26,102 bases of DNA from JAKSCF01 sp028279945 (lineage in GTDB: Bacteria > Bacillota > Clostridia > Peptostreptococcales > JAAYPU01). The stretch covers positions 1-26,102 of the forward strand of contig JANQMT010000197.1 of the NCBI GenBank assembly GCA_028279945.1, in the 5' to 3' direction. Below the pieces are notes generated by a model. That model ran no database searches, was not told the origin of the DNA, and was given only the letters and a program-made list of their open reading frames with translations. Every line of letters starts with the position of its first letter. Positions within the stretch are counted from its first letter, which is position 1. Positions 1 to 6,717 of this stretch are shown here, piece after piece. Made by a program: the position numbers and the translations under genes.

Positions 1-68
1 ATACCAAAAAACTGGGATTTTTTCATATTTCAAAGCAGATTCATATTGATTTTTCAAGGTGCATAGTT

Positions 69-88
69 ACTTTCACAAGTGGGAAAGT
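69..88. repeat. Short perfect inverted repeat
   Basis: ACTTTC and GAAAGT flank an 8-base centre. It lies just downstream of the small acidic peptide gene read on the minus strand. There is no T-run on either side, so it is a poor intrinsic terminator. It could be an element end or a weak RNA hairpin; nothing in the sequence decides this. Confidence 0.35.
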
Positions 89-95
89 TGAGTTA

Positions 96-344
96 TTAAA
101 AAATATCTTCTTCGTCCTCTTGTTTTCTTTTCATATTAATATGCTTTTGGGATTTATTTAACGTTGGAGAACAATCAACTTCCAACCCTTCTATATCTAT
201 ATCAATTTTAACAATTGGTTCTATTAAAATATGATTGACGCTCTCATCTATATCACTTTTTTCATCCACTTCTACATTATTATTATCAATATCTTCGGCC
301 TCTTTACCTACTTCATATTTATTATCATTAACGTTTTGACTCAT
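96..344 (-). CDS. Small acidic hypothetical protein, downstream of radical SAM gene
   Basis: This encodes 82 residues if it starts at the ATG at 344, which has AAAGGAGTG a few bases upstream. An in-frame TTG at 404 would add 20 residues but has no comparable ribosome binding site. The protein is rich in Asp, Glu and Asn. It has no signal peptide or membrane segment. A central alternating stretch (VKIDIDIEGLEV) is followed by its only Cys and then a Lys-rich, finally acidic tail (EDEEDIF). I do not recognise the family. It is the next gene after a B12-binding radical SAM gene on the same strand, 129 bases after its stop, so it could be a peptide substrate of that enzyme. That is inference from position and size only. 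An unrelated small acidic protein is equally possible. Confidence 0.6.
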   Translation of the reverse strand: MSQNVNDNKYEVGKEAEDIDNNNVEVDEKSDIDESVNHILIEPIVKIDIDIEGLEVDCSPTLNKSQKHINMKRKQEDEEDIF

Positions 345-473
345 CGATGTTTCACTCCTTTCTGCTATTACAATTTCCTCACCTATAAGAAAAATATGCT
401 TCAAAACTATTGCCTTTTCACTATTTATATATGACCTGCTTAATAAATGGTTACAAGTTTATCCATATGAAAA

Positions 474-2069
474 TTACATCTCTTTGTATATTCTAATTAC
501 TTTATCTTCTGTAACTGAAAAAACTAATTTGCACTTTGTTTTTTTCTTTTTAAGCTTTTGATAATACAGTAACATATCATAATCAAATGTTTTAACTTTA
601 GACGCTTCACTGTTTGAGCTTGATGAAATTCTCAACACTTCTACTTCAAAACTAAATAATTGTGCAATGAATTCATTTTCCATTTTACCATTAATAAAAT
701 GCTCCATACCATTAAACATCTCTTCTCTAACATCACTTAGTTTATCTCCACAATAAATTGTTTTCGTAAGCAAATGGGTTATTCTTTTTACATCTACTTC
801 GTATTTAAGATAAAAATCCAATATGTTGTTGTTATAGTACGCTATTATTTCACTTAATGTCTTCGGAATTGTAAAGGCAAAATACATATATATATAGGTA
901 ATAAAAGAATCCAAATAGAAGTATTTATCTACAAGCTCGTCATCAAACGTAAACAAATAGGAGAATAGATTTGGATAACTTCTAATAAAATCTGCGTGCT
1001 GCTTTGCAGGATACGCAAATAAATAAAAATTTTCTTCATTAAAAGTCAAGTTATTTTTGTATCTAGAGTAGATATGTGTACCGGGATAACATCTGCACTT
1101 ATCTAAAGTTATCTCCTTAATTGACATCTCTTCTACACAGAATCTTAATAAGTTTATTGTCTGTAGTAGATCCTCTTCTTTTTCTAAGGGAAATCCCCAA
1201 ATAAAATTTGTCTTCATTGAAATATTATATTTACTGAGTAACTTAATGATATTTTTAACTTCTAATATATTTAAGTTTTTATTAATTACTTCTTGCATTC
1301 TCTGAGAGCCCGTCTCAATTCCTAAATAAATTTTCTTACAGCCTGCTTTTGCCATTAAGCGAATCATTTCTTCATCTAAGGTATCTGCCCTTGCACTACA
1401 TGACCATTCTATTTCAATCTCCGAATTCACTATTTTATTACAAAATTCTAAAACTTTTTTTCTATTAGCCGTAAAAAGATCATGAAGAAAATCAAATTGT
1501 CTAATATTGTATTCCGTTATATAATGTTTAATTTCATCCATTAATCTGTTAGCACTCTTTAATCTTACTTTTCGCTTCCAAAAGGTTTTAGTACAACAAT
1601 AAGTGCAGTTATAGGGACATCCTCTCCCTGAATCAATAGGCATAACAGAAAGATGAGCATCCTTTTCTAATTCAAGCATAGGCAACTCGTCCAAATTCTC
1701 ATTGATTTGTTGAGCTTCATTACAAACCATATGATCAGACTTTTTGTAACAAATCCCCTTGATGTTTTCTATTTTTTCTTTATTGTTAAAATAATCTATT
1801 ATGTTTACTATATTTTTTTCGCCTTCTCCGATAGCAATCATATCTATAAAATCAAATGCCTTTAGAGTTTCTAAACTACATAAACTAGCATGAGGTCCTG
1901 CAAAAATTATCTTAATACTTTTGTTTATTTTTTTTATTTTTTCAGCAACAATTAGAGATATAAAATATGAGTTTCCCATAGTATAAAATGATATTATTTT
2001 AGGTTTTTTATTTAAAATATACTTTACAATGGTTTCATAATTATCTTCAAGAAATATATTATTGGACAT
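474..2069 (-). CDS. B12-binding-domain radical SAM protein, main part (N-terminus in another frame)
   Basis: This 531-residue frame holds most of a cobalamin-binding radical SAM enzyme. Residues ~1-110 match the second half of a B12-binding Rossmann domain (KKPKIISFYTMGNS, then IIFAGPHAS and IAIGEGE). The radical SAM core follows, with C151-x3-C155-x2-C158 for the 4Fe-4S cluster. Later core strands include WSCSARADTLDEEMI and YLGIETGSQ. The ~190-residue C-terminal part is not recognised. Enzymes of this class are often C-methyltransferases or act on peptides, lipids or antibiotics, but the substrate cannot be read here. The ATG at 2069 lies inside an A10 tract with no ribosome binding site, and the first ~48 residues of the domain lie in the adjacent frame upstream. 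The gene is therefore frameshifted, rescued by slippage, or mis-sequenced. Confidence 0.85.
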   Translation of the reverse strand: MSNNIFLEDNYETIVKYILNKKPKIISFYTMGNSYFISLIVAEKIKKINKSIKIIFAGPHASLCSLETLKAFDFIDMIAIGEGEKNIVNIIDYFNNKEKIENIKGICYKKSDHMVCNEAQQINENLDELPMLELEKDAHLSVMPIDSGRGCPYNCTYCCTKTFWKRKVRLKSANRLMDEIKHYITEYNIRQFDFLHDLFTANRKKVLEFCNKIVNSEIEIEWSCSARADTLDEEMIRLMAKAGCKKIYLGIETGSQRMQEVINKNLNILEVKNIIKLLSKYNISMKTNFIWGFPLEKEEDLLQTINLLRFCVEEMSIKEITLDKCRCYPGTHIYSRYKNNLTFNEENFYLFAYPAKQHADFIRSYPNLFSYLFTFDDELVDKYFYLDSFITYIYMYFAFTIPKTLSEIIAYYNNNILDFYLKYEVDVKRITHLLTKTIYCGDKLSDVREEMFNGMEHFINGKMENEFIAQLFSFEVEVLRISSSSNSEASKVKTFDYDMLLYYQKLKKKKTKCKLVFSVTEDKVIRIYKEM

Positions 2070-2217
2070 TTTTTTTTTGTGAACATAATTTTTGAAAACT
2101 AATTACTTCTGAAGTGTAGTTTGACTTTGTATTTATTATAGTAGATAACAGATTAATCCCTAGTTGTAAATAAACTGTGCTTGATTGCGTAAATGCATCG
2201 ACAAATAAAATATCCAT
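2059..2217 (-). pseudogene. 5' part of the B12-binding radical SAM gene, out of frame at A10
   Basis: An ATG at 2217 follows AGAGGATGAG, a good ribosome binding site. It opens a 52-codon frame beginning MDILFVDAFTQSSTVYL, which looks like the first beta strand and loop of a B12-binding domain (usual form: ILFVNP...). This is exactly the part missing from the downstream frame. The frame enters the A10 tract at 2069-2078 and stops at TAA (2059-2061). Removing one A would join it to the downstream frame at the codon read as ATG at 2069. A ten-base homopolymer is also a common site of polymerase slippage and of sequencing error, so loss of function is not proven. Confidence 0.7.
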
Positions 2218-2416
2218 TTACTCATCCTCTCTTTTTCAACAATATATAATATAAGAAAAATAGGATTGCTAATTCATGGATTAAATTTTCTCATCAAAGA
2301 AAGAAATCTTATCATTCCATTTTGTCCGTTACCCATTAATAATATATGCATATGTAAAATACAATGTACTAAAAATGAAACACTGCAAATAAATAATTTA
2401 GAAAACTATTTTAACA
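2218..2416. other. AT-rich intergenic stretch, nothing recognised
   Basis: No gene, terminator or convincing promoter was seen between the radical SAM start and the GC-rich block at 2417. The plus-strand open frame that crosses it is only the reverse of the acidic repeats further on. Confidence 0.5.
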
Positions 2417-2447
2417 TGGGTTCCGCCATCCGCTTGAAGGTAGAGCC
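2417..2447. repeat. GC-rich block, possible IS-element end
   Basis: This 31-base GC-rich segment stands out in very AT-rich surroundings. Its outer six bases can pair (GGGTTC with GAGCCC, one G-T). It lies directly after the stop of the transposase-like remnant (2451), where the terminal repeat of an insertion sequence would be expected. The opposite end was not found, so the assignment is tentative. Confidence 0.3.
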
Positions 2448-2450
2448 CTT

Positions 2451-2576
2451 TTATTTCCACTGTTCTAATCTCTTTAATCTCTTAGGCAAAAGATTAATTT
2501 TGGTTCTTATTAAGTACTCATCCCTTCTGCATTATTTAATTCTTCCAAATTCTTTTTCAACACCTTCCCTTAGAAA
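2451..2576 (-). pseudogene. Degraded transposase C-terminus (remnant)
   Basis: One minus-strand frame reads VEKEFGRIK, then an in-frame TAA, then CRRDEYLIRTKINLLPKRLK and a short Trp-Lys tail with TAA at 2451. The VExxFGRxK pattern followed by a basic tail resembles the C-terminal end of DDE transposases. The internal stop could be a TAT or TAC codon changed to TAA. Stops lie just upstream, so only ~41 codons survive. I cannot name the IS family. Chance similarity in AT-rich DNA is possible. Confidence 0.35.
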
Positions 2577-2617
2577 CTATTATGAATACTTCCTATTGTT
2601 GTATACATACACTACAC

Positions 2618-3229
2618 CTAAAAGTCTTCATCATTTTCATAAGAATCTGGTTCCTCATCTTCCTGTTCTTCATCCTCGTCATCTGAATCATCTGGTTCTT
2701 CATCCTCATCAAAGGAATCATCTGATTCTTCATCTTCCAATCCTTCATCTTCATCATAGTAATCATCTGGTTCTTCACCTTCTAATTCTTCATCCTCTTC
2801 ATGGTAATCATCTGGTTCTCCATCTTCCAATTCTTCATCCTCATCATGGTAATCAGGTTCTTCATCTTCTAATTTTTCATCCTCATCATGATAATCATCT
2901 GGTTCTTCGTCTTCCAATTCTTCATCCTCATCATCGAATTCATCCGATTCTTCTTCTTCCAACTCTTCATCTTCATCATCGAATTCATCCGATTCTTCTT
3001 CTTCCAATTCTTCATCCTCATCATCGAATTCATCCGATTCTTCTTCTTCCAACTCTTCATCCTCATCATCGAATTCATCCGATTCTTCTTCTTCCAACTC
3101 TTCATCCTTATCATCGAATTCATCCCATTCTTCTTCTAATTCTTCATCCTCATCATCGAATTCATCCCATTCTTCTTCTTCTAATTCTTCATCCTCATCA
3201 TCGAATTCATCCGATTCTTCTTCTTCCAA
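2618..3229 (-). pseudogene. In-frame continuation of rsgI behind a TAG (acidic repeat tail)
   Basis: These 203 codons lie in exactly the same frame as rsgI and follow directly after its TAG (3230-3232). They continue the same 15-residue acidic repeat (EEEESDEFDDEDEEL and variants). Towards the end the repeat drifts to EDEEPDDYHDEDEEL and finishes NDEDF. Neighbouring repeat copies have GAG where this TAG stands, so one G-to-T change explains the stop. The segment has no ribosome binding site and starts with TTG, so it is not an independent gene. It is either a lost tail or is made by readthrough. Confidence 0.7.
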
Positions 3230-3330
3230 CTATTCATCTTCATCATCGAATTCATCCGATTCTTCTTCTTCCAACTCTTCATCTTCATCATCGAATTCAT
3301 CCGATTCTTCTTCTAATTCTTCATCCCAAT
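2622..3330. repeat. Tandem repeats of ~45 bp encoding an acidic low-complexity domain
   Basis: The core unit encodes SDEFDDEDEELEEEE (15 codons, 45 bp) and recurs nearly perfectly between about 2920 and 3320, with shorter variants in which WDEF replaces SDEF. From about 2920 down to 2622 the copies are more diverged. Near-identical tandem copies predict gain and loss of units by slippage or recombination, so length may vary between strains. Confidence 0.85.
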
Positions 3331-4654
3331 CTTCCTCTAATGTCTCATATAATGCTTCTAGATCATTTTCAACATATTCAATTTCTTCTTCACTGAGTTC
3401 TTCGTTCTCTAGTTTGTCTTCCAATTCTGCAATTTCTTTCAAAAGTTCTTCTCTTTCTTCAATATCTTCATAATCTTCGTCATCCCAATCTTCCTCTAAT
3501 GTCTCATATAATGCTTCTAGATCATTTTCAACACGTTCAATTTCTTCTTCACTAAGTTCTTCGTTCTCTAGTTTGTCTTCCAATTCTGCAATTTCTTCTA
3601 AAAGTTCTTCTCTTCCTTCTCCGTCATATTCTTCATCCCAGTCTTCTTCTAATTCTATTACTTTGTATAACGCTTCAATAATTTGATATATTTCTTCAAG
3701 CTCCGAGTCTTCATGGATAAGTTTATTTTCTAGGTTTTCAACATTATCAACCAAATCTGCTATTTTTTCTATCTCATCATTATTCAATGCATCTTTTTTT
3801 TGATCCACTAAATCTTTAACGCTATCAATATCTTCTTCTATTTTGATAAGTCTTTGTAAGTCTTCTCCATCAATAATTTGAATTGTCTCGTCTTCCTTAA
3901 AATCATCTTTAATCTCTTTTTCTCTGATAAGATCAGAGACTCTCACTTCCGTAATCGTCGTTTTATCAATCTTATTATCACTCATTTCGAGTAGTCGATA
4001 CTTACCCACACTGATTTTTTCTTCTTCAGCTGCTTCAAGGTCATCTTTATCTGCATTAATAAATATAACCTTTGTGTTATTATAAACAGGTTTCTCAGTC
4101 ATAGCTAAGTAAACACCTTTCGCTACAACCTTTTGCAAAGGTTCATTGTTTTCGTTTTTTAAGTTTACCGTTGAAACCAATACAGCATTATCGGCTGCCA
4201 ATATAAAACCCGATGCTTCAACATCAGATAAAATTTTTGATACAGCAATCTTTAATGGTTTACCAATCAACTCTTTATCTAAAATTTCTTTACTTTCCTC
4301 ATTCATTGCATTAACTTGAACAACGTTAAATGCCTCATCTACTCCTAATTCAAAACTTGGGTTAATATCAAGGCTGACCATTGCATACAGCAAATGCACA
4401 TCTTTTACGAACGGATTGTTTATCATTACTGCAACCACGATACATGCGGCTAATACAGCAACTGCTTTGATATAATTCGGCATGGCTGAACGCTTTTTAT
4501 TATCTCCTTTTGATGAGATGATATCTTCATTAAAGAAAAAGATTTTTTGTCCTACTTGCATGCCTTTTTTAATCCTTATTTTGATAAAATTTGAGTCATC
4601 CGTTGCGACAATTGCGTAATCTTCATTCAGTTTTATAACCATTCCACGTCTCAT
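3230..4654 (-). CDS. rsgI: RsgI-type membrane anti-sigma-I factor with acidic repeat ectodomain
   Basis: RsgI holds the alternative sigma factor SigI inactive at the membrane until a signal at the cell surface triggers proteolysis. The start chosen is the ATG at 4654, which overlaps the sigI stop as ATGA and so suggests translational coupling. Residues 1-50 form the cytoplasmic RsgI N domain, and residues ~61-79 (YIKAVAVLAACIVVAVMI) are the single membrane helix. The extracytoplasmic domain contains SLDINPSFELGVD; in characterised RsgI proteins the conserved Asn-Pro bond here (residues ~98-99) is cut by autoproteolysis. From ~residue 240 the chain is acidic, with two ~47-residue helical modules (LEALYETLEEDW) and then 15-residue Glu/Asp repeats. 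B. subtilis RsgI has a disordered extracellular tail and clostridial RsgIs often carry carbohydrate-binding domains; no such domain is visible here. The gene ends at a TAG inside the repeats, with 203 more codons in frame. Confidence 0.88.
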   Translation of the reverse strand: MRRGMVIKLNEDYAIVATDDSNFIKIRIKKGMQVGQKIFFFNEDIISSKGDNKKRSAMPNYIKAVAVLAACIVVAVMINNPFVKDVHLLYAMVSLDINPSFELGVDEAFNVVQVNAMNEESKEILDKELIGKPLKIAVSKILSDVEASGFILAADNAVLVSTVNLKNENNEPLQKVVAKGVYLAMTEKPVYNNTKVIFINADKDDLEAAEEEKISVGKYRLLEMSDNKIDKTTITEVRVSDLIREKEIKDDFKEDETIQIIDGEDLQRLIKIEEDIDSVKDLVDQKKDALNNDEIEKIADLVDNVENLENKLIHEDSELEEIYQIIEALYKVIELEEDWDEEYDGEGREELLEEIAELEDKLENEELSEEEIERVENDLEALYETLEEDWDDEDYEDIEEREELLKEIAELEDKLENEELSEEEIEYVENDLEALYETLEEDWDEELEEESDEFDDEDEELEEEESDEFDDEDE

Positions 4655-5361
4655 CTTGACGAACACCTCTCTCTATCTGTGTAAATCCATTGTTTCAAGA
4701 GAACTAGGTTCTTTGTTATAATAACCACCGTGGCTATTATAAACTTCTTACTCCTCTTTAGTATTTTCTTAGTCGTTCTAAATCGAAGTATAACCTCTGA
4801 AATAGGTAGTCTATATTTTTCATACATGTAATCAACAATCTTTTCATCATCACTTATTCTTTCAGACAAATCGATAGCATTGTTTCTTGTGTCAGCATGC
4901 TTGGGCGATTCATCTACCAGCTGCTCCAGATTAAATCCAAACTTCTTTATGATAGACTCCCATATTTTAACTTCAATGGCTGCTTCGTTTTCAAAGCATG
5001 GTTCAACAACTCCAACCTGATCTCCATGAGCTTCTATCATCCTTTCAAGTGAAACAACTTTTTTGCCATTGCTTTCTTTTTTTAATAAGTCTTTAATTCT
5101 ACTGATAATCACCAATCTAGCAAAGCTTAAAAACGTAGCTTTATGACCTGTATTATACTTCGATATTGCTTCGTCAAAGGCCATGATACCAATACTCAAT
5201 TCTTCACTGTTTTCTACTTCTACATAACGCCCAGTAACCCCTGCTATCGTATGCACAATGAATGGTAAATGACTCTCAATCACTCTACTCTTGAGAACTT
5301 TCTCCTCTTCAGGATGGGAACGTATGTATTCAATTATTTCTTCTGTTTTTTCCATCTCCAC
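4651..5361 (-). CDS. sigI: RNA polymerase sigma factor, SigI family
   Basis: This is an alternative sigma factor that directs RNA polymerase to SigI promoters. The conserved region-2-like block is clear (LPFIVHTIAGVTGRYVEV, then EELSIGIMAFDEAISKY and FLSFARLVIISRIKDLLKKE). The SigI-type C-terminal DNA-binding part follows (EKIVDYMYEKYRLPISEV, later TTKKILKRSKKFI). The start is uncertain. An ATG at 5418 has a weak ribosome binding site; the GTG at 5361 has AAGGGG eight bases upstream and gives the usual length before the first helix, so it is preferred. An ATG at 5355 is also possible. The stop overlaps rsgI by four bases. The acidic secreted protein gene lies immediately upstream, giving the order secreted protein-sigI-rsgI. 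Confidence 0.88.
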   Translation of the reverse strand: MEMEKTEEIIEYIRSHPEEEKVLKSRVIESHLPFIVHTIAGVTGRYVEVENSEELSIGIMAFDEAISKYNTGHKATFLSFARLVIISRIKDLLKKESNGKKVVSLERMIEAHGDQVGVVEPCFENEAAIEVKIWESIIKKFGFNLEQLVDESPKHADTRNNAIDLSERISDDEKIVDYMYEKYRLPISEVILRFRTTKKILKRSKKFIIATVVIITKNLVLLKQWIYTDRERCSSR

Positions 5362-5427
5362 TACCATAGCCCCTTCATTAAGAATAGGGATGCCCAATAG
5401 CACCCCATATGTATTCATTAATTTGTA

Positions 5428-5469
5428 TTATTCTTCACGGTCTTTATCATCAGAGCCATATTCTTCATC
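5428..5469 (-). other. 13-codon in-frame tail behind the TAG of the acidic secreted protein
   Basis: After the TAG at 5470-5472 the same frame continues as DEEYGSDDKDREE and stops at TAA (5428-5430), ten bases before the ATG at 5418. Elsewhere in the two repeat genes the matching motif is EEDWDEE, with TGG where this TAG stands, so a single G-to-A change explains the stop. The tail is acidic like the rest of the protein. Confidence 0.6.
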
Positions 5470-6582
5470 CTAATCTTCTTCGACTTCGTCGCAGTCTTCA
5501 TCACAGTCTTCATCGAGTTCTTCGTCACAGTCTTCATCACAGTCTTCATCGAGTTCCTCGTCACAGTCTTCATCCCAGTCTTCATCGAGTTCCTCGTCAC
5601 ATTCTTCATCCCAGTCTTCATCGAGTTCCTCGTCACAGTCTTCATCACAGTCTTCATCGAGTTCCTCGTCACATTCTTCATCCCAGTCTTCATCGAGTTC
5701 CTCGTCACAGTCTTCATCACAGCCTTCATCGAGTTCCTCGTCACAGTCTTCATCGAGTTCCTCGTCACAGTCTTCATCACAGTCTTCATCTAATGTATCG
5801 TATAATGCTTCTAGATCATTTTCAATACGTTCAATTTCTTCTTCACTGAGTTCTTCGTTCTCTAGTTTTTCTTCTAATTCTGCAATTTCTTCTAAAAGTT
5901 CTTCTCTTCCTTCTTCGTCACATTCTTCATCCCAATCTTCTTCTAGTGTCTCGTATAATGCTTCTAAATCATTTTCAATACGTTCAATTTCTTCTTCACT
6001 GAGTTCTTCGTTCTCTAGTTTTTCTTCTAACTCTTCAATTTCTTCTAAAAGTTCTTCTCTTCCTTCTTCGTCACATTCTTCATCCCAGCCATTATTGAAT
6101 TCAATCTCCATATTGTCCAGCGTTTCATATAATAAATCTAAGTCGTCATCAATACTATCAATTTCTTCTTCACTGAGTTCTTCGTTCTCTAGTTTTTCTT
6201 CCAGTTCATCAATTTCTTTTATAAGTTCTTCTCTTCCTTCAATTTTTTCATTCTTGACTCTTTCTTCAAGTTCAAAAATCATTTCTATTAAATCATTAAT
6301 ACTTTCGTTTATCTCATTATCATCAAAATCAAAATTTGAGATAAGCATTTGATAACCTGTTTCCAGCTCTTCTTTCAGTTCATTAATAAAGTTTACATCA
6401 GTTTTATCATCCAAAGCAAGATATAAATCAATGCAATCCATTAAAACTGTACTCATTTCTCTATACAGATATAATTCCTCAACAATCGCATTTTCTGGCT
6501 TTTCTTGTATCTCTCCAGCATATGTTGGAGCACTTGTTGCAATGATTATAACGCTTAACAATAACACTAATATTTTTTTCAT
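5470..6582 (-). CDS. Secreted, highly acidic Cys/Asp-repeat protein upstream of sigI
   Basis: This encodes 370 residues from the ATG at 6582, which has GAAAGGATG upstream; an ATG at 6591 lies too close to that site. Residues 1-22 form a signal peptide (KKILVLLLSVIIIATSAPTYA, probable cut before GEIQ). There is no lipobox and no second membrane segment. A helical N-terminal part leads into three copies of a ~47-residue module (REELLEEIAELEEKLENEEL, later LEALYETLEEDW). The last ~100 residues repeat a 12-residue Cys/Asp/Glu unit such as DEDCDEDCDEEL, alternating with DEDWDEECDEEL. The same helical module occurs in the RsgI ectodomain two genes downstream. No known domain is recognised. The mix of Cys and acidic residues could bind metal ions or cross-link through disulfides; both are inference. 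It probably shares a transcript with sigI-rsgI. Confidence 0.8.
   Translation of the reverse strand: MKKILVLLLSVIIIATSAPTYAGEIQEKPENAIVEELYLYREMSTVLMDCIDLYLALDDKTDVNFINELKEELETGYQMLISNFDFDDNEINESINDLIEMIFELEERVKNEKIEGREELIKEIDELEEKLENEELSEEEIDSIDDDLDLLYETLDNMEIEFNNGWDEECDEEGREELLEEIEELEEKLENEELSEEEIERIENDLEALYETLEEDWDEECDEEGREELLEEIAELEEKLENEELSEEEIERIENDLEALYDTLDEDCDEDCDEELDEDCDEELDEGCDEDCDEELDEDWDEECDEELDEDCDEDCDEELDEDWDEECDEELDEDWDEDCDEELDEDCDEDCDEELDEDCDEDCDEVEED
5480..5790. repeat. Tandem repeats of 36 bp encoding Cys/Asp/Glu units
   Basis: The coding unit is 12 residues (DEDCDEDCDEEL or DEDWDEECDEEL). Units alternate in places to give a 72-bp higher-order period. Copies are nearly identical at the DNA level, including third codon positions, which points to recent expansion. 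This block is distinct from the 45-bp repeats in rsgI. Confidence 0.85.
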
Positions 6583-6613
6583 ACATCTCATCCTTTCGTG
6601 TATTTTACTACTA

Positions 6614-6643
6614 TATACGATCTATCTTCTTTTTTTGGGGACC
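6614..6643 (-). promoter_or_regulatory. Candidate SigI-dependent promoter of the secreted protein-sigI-rsgI operon
   Basis: On the minus strand GGTCCCCAAAA (CCCC at 6637-6640) lies 17 bases before CGTATA (6614-6619), about 32 bases upstream of the ATG at 6582. SigI promoters are known for a C-rich -35 element and a -10 element beginning CG, and sigI operons are commonly autoregulated. The match is by eye. The CCCC is unusual in this AT-rich DNA. Confidence 0.5.
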
Positions 6644-6717
6644 TTTTTGATGAAATATGAAAAACTTTTCCATTTAGTTTACCTACTAATTTGTCCGATA
6701 AATCCATATTTTGAATT

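Noticed and set aside
2622..3330. Tandem repeats considered as a CRISPR array
   Set aside because: Units are contiguous with no spacers, are multiples of three and keep one open frame.
2266..3396. Long plus-strand open frame rich in His, Leu and Pro
   Set aside because: It is the exact reverse of the acidic repeat DNA of rsgI, has no ribosome binding site, and its composition follows from Glu/Asp codons read backwards.
5418..5789. Minus-strand basic repeat frame (MKTVTRNS units)
   Set aside because: It is the repeat region of the secreted protein gene read in another frame; the signal peptide and ribosome binding site belong to the acidic frame.
5409..5849. Plus-strand open frame rich in His, Ser, Leu and Arg
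   Set aside because: It is the antisense shadow of the Cys/Asp repeats in the secreted protein gene.
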